Notes: generated by a model from the letters alone, not told the origin. A stretch of 64,000 nucleotides of DNA from Acanthacorydalis orientalis (GCA_034766995.1 CM068322.1:5669589-5733588); one strand, 5' to 3'; positions 46,077 to 59,329 are shown, counted from the first letter of the stretch. Translations and numbers: made by a program.

Positions 46077-46849
46077 GGTGTTTCACAATATTGCGATTCT
46101 CTAGGGAATGAAGCAACTAAACAAGTTCTTTAATGAAAGAGAAAGTGTAAAAAACCGCACATAAACCATAAACATAACGAGGTACTAAAACCAGCAACTA
46201 ACAAAAAAATCCATCCAAACATGAGAGGAAAATAGCGCCACGAGCCTTTGAGGGTCACACAGACACGCACCGACCATAAATTACGTTGATATGCTTGTCT
46301 CCGAATTTTTCAACATAGATAACTGAGATATGGTTGTCATGAAAAATTGAACAGTCTCTCACCTATAAAATATTTATAGACGGCATTACGTACCACGTCG
46401 GCGGACTCTATGTTACAAGAACAACAATCAATTTACAGCCGGATCTGACGGACGACTGGTTGGCTAGCAGGAAGAAAGGATCGAACGGGTGCCGCCTGGA
46501 TGTGCGAACGCGTCACGACCGCGTAGCATAGTGTGGATACTATGGCCGTAAAGTTACACGCCAGTGTTGGTCTCTTGTGATTCGGATGCATTATATATAC
46601 TTCGATCACACTAATGGAAACAGTCGTGGAACACATGCTGAACAGATCTTCTCATATCTGAAATTTATAAAATAGACCTATCTGTATAATTAAAGCGGGG
46701 ACATGTTATTATTTTATTTTTTTCCTGCTTTTTTATATCGTTAATTTTTTTGTGAATGTACATTTTACTTATAGGGGGCTAACAATAAAATGATATATGT
46801 AGTATTTTTATGTATTTATCTCTATCCATCTACTTACTTCTTTATCTCT

Positions 46850-46851
<2 letters not shown>
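46077..46851. other. Less AT-rich island in AT-rich DNA
   Basis: 46140-46640 has balanced composition, most strongly at 46390-46580 (GGGTGCCGCCTGGATGTGCG at 46487). The 67-codon minus-strand frame at 46433-46636 is unrecognised. A host exon or regulatory element is possible; no splice or domain evidence decides it. Confidence 0.3.
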
Positions 46852-46914
<63 letters not shown>

Positions 46915-46916
46915 CA
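46852..46916. repeat. (TA)n microsatellite
   Basis: About 50 bp of TA with CATATACATATAC at the right. Confidence 0.95.
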
Positions 46917-47297
46917 AAGAGAAAGAGATGGGAAAAAGAACGTTATTTTATTTACAGTTTACAGATGAAAAAATATATTTTTTTTTAGTGTAAATGTTTT
47001 GAAATATTTTATAAACACATACATTTATTATTTAGTGGTAGATGAGAAAGTCAAGTAAAATGATAACAACTTTTCAAGTAATGTGGTAGAACACGCAATA
47101 TATAAGAATTTTATTATTAAATACAAAAATCCTTATTTCAAGTTATTCTGATCAAAAAAAATCATTGCTAGTTAACAATAATCAATGAGGAAACGGTCGA
47201 ATAGTTACATGGCCCCAATAGGTGAAATATGTTATCAGGAAAGCAAAATCACAAAAAGCATTAGAATCCGATGACATATTGGATAGTTTTTTCAACA

Positions 47298-47674
47298 GTA
47301 TAGGAAGGTGTTCTTCAATCTGAGTTCTGCGCTACCTCTTCAAGGATTCCGCGATTCAAAGTTAAAATTCAAATGAATTTTCGAAGAATCCCGAAAAGTT
47401 TAAAATTTAAAATAGATAATTTATAATAATTTCTTTGTTTCTATAAATACATATTATTACCAATTATTATGTATTAAAACTGTAATTATGAGTACACGTT
47501 ACAACCTAGCTCAATCAGATGTAAATAATAAAATTTGGTCATGTAAGATGCTCGTTTTTCATAATTTATTTGGTATGCATCATGAGCTTTTTAAGGATGG
47601 TAGGAGTACCGTAAAAAAATTAAGATTTTAATGGTTCTGTGTGTCAACAAAATTCGAAGACCACTGCTATAGGA
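47298..47674. mobile_element. hAT-type MITE with 8-bp target duplication
   Basis: The non-coding element at 47306-47666 (361 bp) is flanked by GTATAGGA (47298-47305) and CTATAGGA (47667-47674), an 8-bp duplication matching at 7 of 8 positions. The right end in reverse reads CAGTGGTCTTCGAATTTTG and the left end reads AGGTGTTCTTCAATCTGAG, both fitting the hAT terminus style CAGTGGTTCTCAAA. Near the left end is GGATTCCGCGATTC, also usual in hAT MITEs. There is no transposase sequence, so it depends on a helper element elsewhere. Confidence 0.75.
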
Positions 47675-48646
47675 TAAAAGGATTTTTGACAAATATATAC
47701 AATACAGCAATCAGACGCATATACATCTCAGAATGTCCGAAACATGTCAAAATTACACATTTTCTATTCACTTGAATTTAATTGGTCTTGATTTTTTTTT
47801 TAGAAGACAACATTTTCTAGAGTATTGTCCCAGGTTATTTCTAATCATATCCGATTAGTTATTTTTTATATATAAGTAAATGTAATCACTTTTATGTAAT
47901 TGCATTTTTTGAACATTTCCTGAATATATGTTTTTTGAAAAAAATTGCGATTCTTCAACTAAGAATTTTAGATACTTCCCTTTAGCAATACGAAGTATTC
48001 AAAATGAAATTCAACTGAGCATAGTTGAAATTTAAATATATATTAAAAATAAACCAAAAAATCTCTTATATTTATTCTAATTCCTAAAAAGTATAATAAG
48101 AAAATTACTTCGAAAATTAACATTTGTTGTATTAAATTATTTTAAAACAGTTTTCAATTATATGTACATAATTAACTGCATTTTATATAAACAAGTAATT
48201 AATCTTCAGAATACAAAGCAGCTTTATCATACAGATCTTTCATTTAATTTTATTGAAAGTTTATAAATTTGTACAGTACACTTTCTTAGAAGTTAGTGAT
48301 GAGAAGAACAGAATGTACTTACGTTCAAAATACAACAACAAAGTGAAACGAAACACAAAGACGGAATACCGAATGTTGCCGACTACTGTTCTACAAATAC
48401 GTTTATCTGATGTACACAGAATGTACAGCATCTAATATTCAAAGAGAGACGTCATGTTGAAGTTTAGTAGTACTGCTTGTATGTAGACGTCGTACAGACA
48501 TGACATTACATAAACTTATCTCCGACAAATATTTAAGTCGGGTTACCTGAGACAGATCTCATAAACAGCATCTGCACACATTGCACAATATATAACGAAC
48601 ACATAATAAATATACATAATGTACCCTATATATGTAAAGTTTTAGT

Positions 48647-48648
<2 letters not shown>
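47675..48648. other. AT-rich sequence with a slightly less AT-rich patch
   Basis: 48260-48560 is less AT-rich and holds a 60-codon plus frame (48253-48435) of no recognised family. Nothing else. Confidence 0.3.

Positions 48649-48713
<65 letters not shown>
48649..48713. repeat. (TA)n microsatellite
   Basis: Uninterrupted TA repeat of about 64 bp. Confidence 0.96.
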
Positions 48714-48715
<2 letters not shown>

Positions 48716-49133
48716 CTAAAGTTTATTAGCTCTTCAATGCTCAAAAATATATTTTATAAAAACGATATAAGGGTAATATAAATTCACAATTTATTTTATC
48801 TTCCATTATTATGCTATATGTGAAATTAAAAACAATTCCCTTCACAGCTGAAGAGTATTATTCCTCTGAGTGTGAGTGGAAATTTTCATATATTTACGAA
48901 AAATGCCAAAAAATTTTAAGCAAAAATGCATAGTTAGAGAAAAAAAATATATTTCGGTCAATTTTGATTTAAGTTAATTAAATTTTTGTCCGGTACTAAT
49001 AATATAATGGACTTCCTCTATTGCTAATAAAATCAAAAATAATTCGAGAGGTTTTACAAAAAAAAATAAATATAAAAGAAATAGATTTTAGGTTTTTACG
49101 CTGATTCTGTTTCCTCTTTTCTGAAAAAAATTT
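48714..49133. other. AT-rich spacer
   Basis: No feature seen. Confidence 0.4.
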
Positions 49134-49499
49134 AACCCACGAGAGATTTTTTTGCGAACATCAATATCGTGGATAAAAGATAGGTAAATGGATAAAATAA
49201 AACATAAAATTTAATTTATTCACGGCAACTTTTCGCACAGTTTGAAATGTAACATCTATACTAAATTCAAGAATTTAGTTAGTCGGACATTTAGTCAGTT
49301 TTTATATATGGCCTTGAAATAAAACGGATAAAATATATAAAAGTAAGTGTCCATTAGCTTTTAACGTCCTTTTTATGAAGCAAAGTTGATGTTTTTATGA
49401 GTTATAGTACTTAGAAAACCGAGGCGCGATATATCGATCTTGTCACTTTTCACAAATGTGTGGAGGAACGATATGTCGCTCATTGACACTCAAAGGGTT
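49134..49499. mobile_element. Possible piggyBac-like MITE
   Basis: The left side reads TTTAACCCACGAGAGATTTT; the right side in reverse reads TAACCCTTTGAGTGTCAATG followed by AGCGACATATCG. The right terminus (CCCTTTGAGTG...GCGAC) is very like piggyBac-family ends, while the left shares only CCC..GAG and GCGAACAT. The left target site fits TTAA; the right one reads TTAT. The interior is non-coding with an ATCGATATATCG palindrome near 49430. Confidence 0.4.
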
Positions 49500-50145
49500 A
49501 TTCAGTATTTGGGTTCGCCGTACTTCTACATGTGATTTTGTGGAAAATGTTTACTTTGTCAAATATAATATATACAACATATAACAGTCATGTCTAAAGA
49601 CACTTATTATTTACACAATACCGATATTATTTAAATTAAAGAAACATTTTTTTATATTAATTAGAGGGCATGTACCCGTCTCTCTTATGGGTGGCTCATC
49701 CTGCATAATTTTTATAGCGTTGTCTAAAACGTTTTTATGTAATAGAAAAATAAAAAAAAATTATATTAATTTATACTGGAATAATTATTTAAAATTGCAA
49801 AAAATAAGAAAATATATTATCATATGAATAAATGAATTTATATTAAACTGTAATTGTGTTCTTATAGATGTATCATGGATGTCTGTATATTCGATGATTT
49901 TATTATTATATCTGTGTATTTACTGGTAACGAAAATACATACGTGGATGCTGATAAAAAATCACATATCTGTTGATTCATGTATTCATTTTTATTGCATA
50001 AGTTAATTTGAAATTCTGAAAGATGTTCGGGTGTAAACTCGAACTGATTTCTTCGGAATTAAAGAAAACAGGCTAGGCTCATGTGACTCCATAACGGCTA
50101 CATCAGATTTTGCTATACATTTATTTAAAAAAATGAAATATAACT
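49500..50145. other. AT-rich sequence before a non-LTR fragment
   Basis: No gene until about 50060, where decayed RNase H-to-zinc-finger linker residues of the following non-LTR fragment may begin. Confidence 0.35.
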
Positions 50146-50350
50146 ATGTGTGGCACATGTAACACTGCTCTGTCAGTGTCACATGTTTTAACAGATTGTT
50201 TGCGTTACGAAGAGTTTAAGAATAGGCGTAGACTATATGACAAAATTGCCGATAATCTTGATGGTGATTTTGATTGTCAATTTGGTTCTAGAATTTTTAA
50301 AAAAATTGAACTTCTTCACTTAATCGTATTTTTATATCTAGGTTTTCTAC
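50146..50350 (+). pseudogene. Non-LTR retrotransposon ORF2 C-terminal fragment
   Basis: The frame 50146-50520 opens with CGTCNTALSVSHVLTDC and RYEEFKNRRRLYD. This is the CCHC-like finger and following helix that end ORF2 in Jockey/I-type elements (CxxC...L.V.H.L..C.RY...R). Residues to about 65 fit; the remainder is AT-biased and probably not coding. RT and RNase H are missing. Downstream, about 50690-50815, a less AT-rich tail with GTGCAGCGTCGAACTACAGC could be the element's 3' untranslated region, but this is conjecture. It is on the opposite strand to the RT relic at 17300-18250 and far from it, so it is a separate insertion. Confidence 0.65.
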
Positions 50351-50820
50351 GATTAGTATGTATTTATATTAATACTAGTGGCTATAGAAATCGAAAAATA
50401 AGTTCTGATTTATTCATAAAAAGAAAAAAAACGTGTACATTAAAAAAATTGTATATATTTTTTACCAGGATTATTTTTTTCAATTTTACTCCTGTTTTTC
50501 GCAATTACTGTCTCAAATAGCGATAAAAAATTCACTTTTGATGATAAATAGTTCAGTGTCAGAAGGTAAATTTTATTTTATTTTACAATATGACTACCAA
50601 GAGCAGCACCGCAATACTACGCTCATGTGTGGTCATCTATAAGAAACAATACCGTGTGTGTGTGCGTGCTGTAAAATTCATGTGCGTTTACTCGTCATGA
50701 ATTTTTTATAGTGCCTGTACGGCACATCATCAATGCTTCAGAAACGCTCTTAGTAAGTCGGTTAAATAACCAAATACAATTTAGTGCAGCGTCGAACTAC
50801 AGCCCTAAAAAATAGGATCG

Positions 50821-52484
50821 TAGTCATTTAACCTTAATCTCTATTTCAACCAATCTTTGATGTTTTAATGTAGTGTGCTGTGTAATTTGTGCAGCTTCCG
50901 GGGGAAATTTAACGTTTAAAATTCGGAATCATTGTATTTTAAATGATTATGTCTGTTTTGCTGTGACAGAATATTTTATTCAATTTATTTTTGTTACCAG
51001 ATTCGAATCCAATAAGTAAGCAGGTCAATCCCTATCGGGTTTTATTATTAACTTGTAGTTTTACAGTCACATTATTAATTTAGGTTCAAATAAATTATAA
51101 TTTAAACTTAAGTGTATAATCAGTAATGTTACAACTGTTACTTATGTTCCGGCGTTAATGATTGTAGTTATTGATGAGCTGTAAAATCCTAAATAATCAA
51201 TCATTAAATCATTAATATCGAACATTCTATTTAACAAGATACAAAATAAAAATCTTCTTGATATTAATTTAAAAAAAATGATAATAACATTTAATTTTCA
51301 GTCAATCTTCTCTCTCATACAGTAAGAATTGTTGGTAAAACCCATTCTGCAGTGTAATAAAATATGGATAAATTTAAAACTGACGGCATGTGTCAAAATT
51401 TTTAAAAAAATCCAAAATAGAAGTATATCTAAGAAACAGATGTTATATTTTAAACAAAGTCCTGTCCAAGATTAGATTAAAATATAAGTCTAAATACTAG
51501 TCTATGGTTAAAAAAATTCGTCAGATGTTTTAAGATAACTGCAGAACTTAAGTAAATGATCGTACAGATTGCTAGCGCTGTCGCAATATAATGGAAGAAT
51601 TTCTAGAAAAAAATCCTTATCTAAGTAAAAAAAGTTCAATTTTGACAGTAAGATTATAAATCATGGGAAAACAAAGATCAAAAAACCGAGAATTCACTAA
51701 TTTTGCTAGATGACTCAAATATAATTACTTTTGGTTCTGATGAAATATAATAACCTGCAGAAAATCAAATATTAAATTTAAAAAAGAGAACATGCTTTCT
51801 TCTGTAAAATATGAAGATGTAAATGGATGTACATTAGCACTGAATTATTGGTGCATATTAGCAAATGGCTTGGAAAATCTTCATTGAATGTACGGTACTA
51901 TATACATAAGTGGATGGGGTGTGAAACATTTAAAAATAATTTAAAAGAAGTGCTGCAAGAATATAATTCGCTTAAAATTAGAAATTTCAGATAGATGACG
52001 GCAAACATACTGCCGACGTTGTTAAAATTTGAGTTATTTTGTAGTTCCGCAACAGTTCTGTCTTTCCAGACACCGAAAAGAAAGCGTTTTAATAATTTAT
52101 AAGTCATGCACGCTTCCTTTTAAATAAAAATCATGCAGTTTAAAAAATATTTCAGTTTTGTTATTATTATTGATTTTTAATTTTTCTCGGAAAATTATAA
52201 CACTAGGAATCTTTTATACTTTGTTACAGTTCATATCACAATTTATTTTTCAATTAGCTTCGTTTACTTTTTAATTAGTCGTCTCTATTAGTTCTATAAT
52301 ACTTTAAAATGTCATAACTAAATTAGCTTTTGGTTGGAATTAACTTTTTATTTTTTTAAATTTTATTTTTCCATTTGAATAGTTTACAACACTTTTGGAA
52401 AAATTTCATTTATATGTTTAATTTGTTTTGTTTGTTTTCGTTTATATGTTTAGTTCATTTAATTTGTTTTATCATGTTCTTTTA
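50821..52484. other. AT-rich sequence, no gene seen
   Basis: The frame at 51898-52107 (minus) and the less AT-rich stretch 51860-52110 have no family I recognise. Confidence 0.35.
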
Positions 52485-52505
52485 TATATACATACATACA
52501 CACAT

Positions 52506-52563
<58 letters not shown>

Positions 52564-52565
52564 GT
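52485..52565. repeat. (CATA)n(CA)n(TA)n microsatellite
   Basis: CATA and CA units, then about 45 bp of TA with one GTATA interruption. Confidence 0.94.
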
Positions 52566-53679
52566 ATTTACATAAACTTTAATAGATAACATCTGCGCCT
52601 TAGAAAGTGCTTTTTAAAAGTTGAAAGTTTTTTTCAATGCACCACAACAAAAATGAAAATAAATACTTCAATTTTTATTTATTTTCCTTCACTACTCGTA
52701 TACACATACATTCATTAATTCAGAAAAACACTTTAAAAATTAGATTTTGATTAACTACTGAAAATCTCTATCTCATCTCTAATTGAAAATTAGTTTTGAG
52801 GTTACTTTGTTTATTTCTACTGGTTATTTACAAAACGGTTTCCATAATATAGTTCACTGCATCTTTAGTTTTGAAAATAAGAGTTATTTATTTTTAATTT
52901 ATTAACAACAATTATTTATATGAAAATTATCTTACAAAATATTTTCGTACGTAATTAGTATACTTTTTTTAATCGAAAGGAGAACATTAAACGTGATTAT
53001 GCTTATTTCACAGATCATTAAGAAAATTTTTCAGACACTTCACAAACCAAAAGAAATATTTGATCAAAAATGTTTACTAATTTATCATTAATACTTTTTG
53101 ATTATATATTATGCGAATTTTAATGTCGTTGTCACCACGAAAAAATATATACTTTTTTTAATCTTTCTTACATGTCTAATTTTCATATGTAAGCATCTTT
53201 CCAAAAGATAACTTTTTCCTTGTGTTTATTTTTGAATTTTTAATTTATCACAACATATTTAACATATTTACGAAATACGGAATGAGTGAAAATTTTGTTT
53301 GTGATAGTGAACAACTTTTTGCAACTACAGTGTCAAAAACAATATTATTTTTGGTTCTATTTAACTGTTAATAAAAATATTTGAATTAAGTAGTTAAATA
53401 ATATGAATTTAATTTTTTAAAATTATTTCTATAATTTTAGAGTTAATTATGTATCTATTTCAGCACTCTTAAACAATTCGTAATAATGATTAATAACGAT
53501 ATAAAAATATTTTATTTTTGGTTTATTAAATTAAATATATACTAAAAAAAACAATATTTTGAGATAAGTGTACACTGACGAGAATTAATTAAAGAAAAAT
53601 CCTCACACACTATATTACATTTTTTTGTTCTTTTTATTCAATTAATTAAAATATTTTCATTTTTAAAATGTTATATTCG

Positions 53680-53681
<2 letters not shown>
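52566..53681. other. AT-rich sequence, no gene seen
   Basis: No gene, RNA or transposon signature. Confidence 0.45.

Positions 53682-53731
<50 letters not shown>
53682..53731. repeat. (TA)n microsatellite
   Basis: Uninterrupted TA repeat of about 49 bp. Confidence 0.95.
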
Positions 53732-53737
<6 letters not shown>

Positions 53738-53993
53738 CAGAAAATTACATAGAGAAAGAGTTGGGTGCATATTTCCGATTTGATGTTCCATGAAGTCAAA
53801 TAGGAAGACAGTATCCATTCTGCACGTTCGCACACGCGTATATAAATGTCTATCGAAAGAATATCAAGTGATGGGGAGAAGCACAAAAAAATCACTCTCG
53901 AATTCGTCTAAATGTGAAGTGATCCTTCAGAGTCAAGATGTCAATCGAAGAACACTAGAGAGATGAACTAAAGCTCACTTGAATAAGTTCTAC

Positions 53994-53998
53994 CAGTT

Positions 53999-54044
<46 letters not shown>

Positions 54045-54050
54045 AATTGT
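53994..54050. repeat. (TA)n microsatellite inside an inverted repeat
   Basis: CAGTTGGAT on the left and ATCCAATTG on the right flank about 40 bp of TA. The flanks pair at 8 of 9 positions, so the tract is a ~57 bp hairpin. Confidence 0.88.
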
Positions 54051-55262
54051 TCAGAACATATCTTTGATATTTAAATTAACGATCGTTTATTGTTTAATTA
54101 AATATGTAGAAGTAAATGAAAATTAATTCTATACATACAATTTTTTTTATGGTTACATTTTTTTAATAAATTCCTTTGGTAGTTTTTAATATCTTATTCA
54201 TTAAAAAAATGGAAATTGACAATAAAGAAAATTACATACACGCCGATGCGTACATCATATGTATATATATATAAATTAAAAATATATTTTAACATATAGT
54301 TCAATTAATCAAATTATGTTTTCATGAATAATGACTTGGTATTTGTTTAATGTTTCTAAAGTTTTAGTTTATAACTTATAAAATTATTCTGAACATAAAA
54401 CTAATAATCATTTTCTAGTCTAGTCTAGAAATTATATATCAACTTATTTGTTAATATATAGCATCTTTTATGCAAAAAAGGTAGTTTGAGAAAAAATAGT
54501 TAGAATATTAAATTTTCTCAGAATGTTGGATATGTCGTATTATACTTCGATTTAGTTGTCATTTTGTTTATTTTTAACACTGTTAATTTTAAATAAATAA
54601 TTAATAAATCTGATTTACAAAATTAAATATGATTTTGGACTCAATTACAAATGTTTGGAGACAATGTCTATTACAACTCTTTTAAAATTATATAATAGAA
54701 TCTATGTGAAATTAACTTTTACACAACAGATTTAGAATGTTGAAGAATAAACATGAATTTTATTGTACATTTAACTAAAATGTATGTTTCTTTTCTAAGC
54801 AAACGTTAATTTTATTTATTTTTTTTAAATTTATTTAACTCATTCACTTCGAAAATTATTTATCTTTTTGCGGCTACTTATTCATCTTTTATTCAGTTAT
54901 TAAGTTTAAAATATGCGTACAAATATATTTTTATATATTTAAAATGGTATATCATAAAATTAATTGTATATAAATAAAATTTAAACAATAATCATTTTAA
55001 AATTATCAGTTTGTTAATAGAGTGTATCAGAATTCTTTTAAAAGAACTTCGGATATAACGAATAATTTGGTTATAATGACGAAAAGAACAGCCAGTGAGC
55101 AGGAAATAAAAAAAATATTTTTTCGTAAGACTATGTAAAATTTTGCTAATAATGGCATATAAAATTCTTTAATTCTGTTTAATTCTATTTGCAGGTTATA
55201 AATCAAAATCGTGAAAATTTTATGTTTTATACTTAACCAAGGCAATTAGTAAGAATGTTTTT
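54051..55262. other. AT-rich sequence, no gene seen
   Basis: No feature recognised. Confidence 0.45.
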
Positions 55263-55264
55263 AA

Positions 55265-55820
55265 TTTATAATATTAGGTTGGTAGGAAAATAATTGCGGT
55301 TTTTGTTTTCTGAACTCTAACCTTAATTATTTTCAATGAAAGTGTCATTTCATCGTGCTCATATTAATATCATTTTAAAGTGCACTTTTCGGTCTGTATT
55401 TTGGTAACATCGACTTTAGTTTTATTATTAATTTTGCTTTAAATTAGGCTATTGAACTAAAGGTGGAAAAGGAACAAATAAGAGTATTTTTTTCAAAAGG
55501 GCTTTGAGTTCAGAACGGGTGGTAAAGCAACAGAAACTGCTCGAAAACAAAACGATACTTTTGGTGTGGGTACTGTTAAGGAATGTACGGTACAGCAGTG
55601 GTTCCAAAATGTTCGTGGTGGGGATGAGAGTTTTGAAGATGAAGAAGATCATCAGCGTCCATTTTCAGTTCATAATGACCAACTGAAGACATAAGTTGAA
55701 TCAGAATCACATACAAAAATTGAAGAACTTGCACAAGAGATAGGCGTTAATCATCTAACAGCTCTGGAGCACTTAAAAAAGCTGGCAAAATCAAAAAAGA
55801 GAAAAATGTATATGAATTTG
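55265..55820 (+). mobile_element. 5' half of a cecropia/Hsmar1-like mariner
   Basis: Starts TTAGGTTGGTAGGAAAATAA at 55275, a terminus that closely follows the Hsmar1/cecropia mariner end style, preceded by TA. Transposase N-terminal sequence follows from about 55466. After about 55820 transposase similarity is lost and no matching right-hand inverted repeat was found, so the 3' half is deleted or too decayed to see. Confidence 0.78.
55466..55820 (+). pseudogene. Mariner transposase N-terminal HTH fragment
   Basis: Reads KEQIRVFFSKG, then (after a frame change) TETARKQNDTFGVGTVKE, VQQWFQNVRGGDESFEDEE, VHNDQLKT, a stop at 55691-55693, then VESESHTKIEELAQEIGVNH and LEHLKKLAK. These are the first and second helix-turn-helix parts of a SETMAR-type mariner transposase, which bind the terminal repeats. 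The GDESFEDE stretch and W of VQQWF are characteristic. The catalytic DD34D domain is absent. Confidence 0.82.
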
Positions 55821-56380
55821 AAGTCATTAGAAGCAACTATTTTTCTACCATCCTTATAATTAAATACCTTATTTAGTCTTTCATTTTATTGAAGTCTAAT
55901 TGTAGAAGGTCTTTTGATATGGCTTAATCACTAAAGAAAAAAACACGTGCCAATAAGAGGATAGTGTTGTTATGAACAACATTTAAAATGGAAAAACTTC
56001 TTAGAAAAATTTTCAATGCACCAAAATTTTAATTACCTGGTTTTGAATATGTAAGGACATAATCTTGGCAAAAATCTATGGACAAGTGGCTGGCTTTAAG
56101 GTTCGTGATTATTAAAATTCTGATGAAATTGTTTTATTCTTTAAATTTGTATCCTATAGAACTTAAAGCTCAAGTTAACGGCATTTCCATATTAAAACAT
56201 ACGTGTCAAGCAAAATGCATTTTATTTTCTAAATTCTGTAAATATATTAATGGAGCAAATTGATTCTTTGACCAATTCTAACTTATTTGTTGAACTGATT
56301 GATTTTTTGTTCGGTTTCATCTGATCATCTTCTCTAGTCTTCACACTATCCTCTAGCTAATCGTAGTAAAACACGATTTC
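55821..56380. other. AT-rich sequence, no gene seen
   Basis: The expected second half of the mariner should lie here, but no catalytic motifs were recognised. The 61-codon frame 56078-56263 is unassigned. Confidence 0.35.
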
Positions 56381-56503
56381 TTCACAAAACTCAATTGAAA
56401 TAGAGAATTAAGAAACTATATGTTTTGTGCATGTTTTTGAATACTGCAAATAAAAAATATCTGATTGCGGCACAATTGTACCGTCACCTGTAAGTAATAC
56501 ATT
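56381..56503 (+). repeat. Dispersed repeat family 1, copy B
   Basis: Aligns with 7783-7917 across its length: shared TTCACAAAACT, TGTTTTTGAATAC, AAATATCTGA and GTCACCTGTAAGTAA / GTCTGTTAGTAA. Same orientation. It lies about 560 bp right of the mariner fragment, and a link between them is not established. Confidence 0.6.
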
Positions 56504-59083
56504 ATTTAGAAATTGTTTTTGAACATACTACGAAAAATTAATGAAATAAAAAAGTTAAACTACATTTTCATTACAATTTGAAGCTTTAAATTAAACTCAT
56601 TATACGAAATGTATGAATTGAAACTAAATTTGCCTTTTAACATGAAAAGTACTCGTAAATGTACACAGCGTTTGTGCACATATAGAAAGAATCTTGAAAA
56701 TGTTATCCCGAACTAAATGTAATTAGATTACAAACAAACTGTACGTTTCATTGAGTAGGCAAGTGTACAGTATATGCGGCAACTATTTTATCGTCTACTT
56801 CCATAACGGAACATACGACATCACAGAACCAGAGAGCGTAAACACGGAACTCTGTGCTCGGACCGTGACTCGTTAAGTAGACGTGCACGTGCCGGAACCT
56901 CGTTCAACAGTTTCCGGTCTGTCGGACGAAACACCGACTGCTATATCGCCGTTCAACGAAAATATGGATATTTGGTTTGAAATGTACGGGAACAACGGAA
57001 TTTGATTGATGTTGAACTGCTTGACGAACTGATAAATGACGTCTGGTTAAAAAAGATATTAATTCTGGAGAGAATATAACTTTTTTGAAATATTATTTAT
57101 AGATACTTAGTTAATAAATAAATTGAAATAATTATAAAAAATTCAACAATATACATGAGATATTTTTTTTCATTCTGTATAACATATAATTTCAAGAAAA
57201 CTTTATATTGAAATTTTAAGTATTGAATAATTGTATAGACATTTTATTTTTTTAAATTGCAAAATATTTGTTTCATAAATTTTCCGACATATTACAATTT
57301 ATAAGAATAGTTACCTTAAATTTTATTATAAGGTTTTATTATTTGCTGAATTTATAGGAAGCAAAACCAGGGACATAATAATTAACTGCTTTAATATTTA
57401 ATCTGTGTAACATATAATAAAAAAACAAATCGAATTTAATGTTATTTGTTGAGTGCATGAGAGTTCGCGTATTATTCAGGTATGGTTACAACCCTAATAT
57501 TCAGTATATTTTGTTAAAAAGAGTTATGGAAAATTATTTACATAGTAGTTAATAATTATAAAATTTGATTTTATCCACAACAATTCTATATAATAATAAC
57601 TAAATAAAAATTTTGCATGTTCTAAGTCATAAAAATGGTTATTCATTTCTTATTATAAAACTAAACGAGTCTCATTTTATCAGCTATAACAGATTTCACA
57701 TTATTTTGTGTCTTTATATTTAAATCAGCAATATTTTTGCAATTGTTTTTATAAATATTTTGCTTAAAGATTTTCTAAAGAAGAATCAAGTGGAGCAAGG
57801 ACAGATGAATGGCGAGGCCAATATTTTCTTGAAATTGTTTGTTTTATGAGAATGCATTCTTTGTTAGTTTCAGATGTTGATCCGTCGTCTGTAGTTTGTG
57901 ATAGCACTTACCATATATTTCAATACTGGAAACTTTCATTATTTGCCATATAAATGAAAGGCGACATATTATAAGTGCCATTGGCTTAAATTGACATTTG
58001 TCAGAAACACATAATTTTGAATTGACCATTTCATTAAATATAATGGTATTGACCTTATTATATGTATAGTAATCAAATAATAAATTATAAAAAACCCCAT
58101 ATCATAAAATGAGTTTTAAAATATGGGTCTTATTATATATATATATAGTCTGTCTTATAAATACTTGCGTTATTGTGTCTGCTACTTTATATTATAAGTG
58201 TTTATTATAATGAAAAATAGCTAAATAAGAAATATATTCCTTAATATTAATAATTTGTTTGTAGGGTAAAATCATCATTATTTATATTATTTTACAGTGT
58301 AAATATCTGAAATAATTTTATTATTCGTGATCATTTTTTTTCGGTGTTCACATTTTATATATTAGTATCCAATTATCATTTTTAATAATAGTCTTCATTA
58401 AATGAATTGGAGTCATTACTGGATTATGGTTTTTCAGAAGTCTTGTTCTTCTTTATATGACTACTTACATTATACAACCCTAGATTGGAAAATAAATTAA
58501 TATCTGCTGCTCATTTTTTGCAATTTATTGCTTGTAGATAATAAAATTGAACGATAAATAAATATTAATATCAAAAATCGCCATTTTCTTTACCATAGCT
58601 ATCTGATGATGAAATTGGCATCAAAATGCGCATTAACAATAGTCATATTTATGAAAAATGAACTTAATATTTTGATCAAAAAATCATTTTTATGTAGACT
58701 TGTGCGGAGTAAAGATACATATGCGAAAGCTTCTATTAATTATTATTTTCAATAAAAAAGTGACTAGCTGTCATTTGAAAAAAAAACTCTAGTCTCATAA
58801 AAAATTATCAAATTAAAATTGCGAATTTTCTTACCAAAAATCCTCTTGAATGCTTTCAACAGTTCACACGAACTATTAAGTTTGAAATATTTCTTCAATA
58901 TGAAACGTGCTACTTTTTGTTAACATTCAATACCGTCCTCCACAAAACGTATACTGTTCACGTTGCTATAGTGCTCTTAACATGTTTCACCCATGATAAA
59001 TAAACTCATTCTTTCACTTAAGAATTGCAATTTTGTTATATCTTTAAAATAAAAAAATAACCTTCATCACAAGTTCAATAATA

Positions 59084-59084
<1 letters not shown>
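56504..59084. other. AT-rich sequence with a CpG-containing island
   Basis: 56740-57010 is the strongest balanced-composition island of this part (GACGTGCACGTGCCGGAACC at 56880). It contains no open frame of note and no transposon motif. The minus frame 57844-58029 is unrecognised. The rest is AT-rich. Confidence 0.3.

Positions 59085-59140
<56 letters not shown>
59085..59140. repeat. (TA)n microsatellite
   Basis: Uninterrupted TA repeat of about 55 bp. Confidence 0.95.
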
Positions 59141-59142
<2 letters not shown>

Positions 59143-59325
59143 AGAAGCTATCATAGAAATTTATTTTGTTTAACATACTAAAAAATTAAAACACATCTTT
59201 TCATTATATAAAAGAGTAATTTTCTTAAGAAGGATCATGTCTACAAACAAGATTTTGAATTTTTTCATAATGAAGTATATACGAATTTATATTACTATAA
59301 TTTAGAAACAACAAGGAAATAGATG

Positions 59326-59329
<4 letters not shown>

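Noticed and set aside
46085..46130. Possible RNase H phrase ([11 protein letters not shown]) of a non-LTR element
   Set aside because: A single short resemblance to the CGIPGNE-type motif with nothing consistent before or after it.
51860..52110. Possible coding remnant on either strand
   Set aside because: Frames are short and frameshifted, with no motif I could assign.
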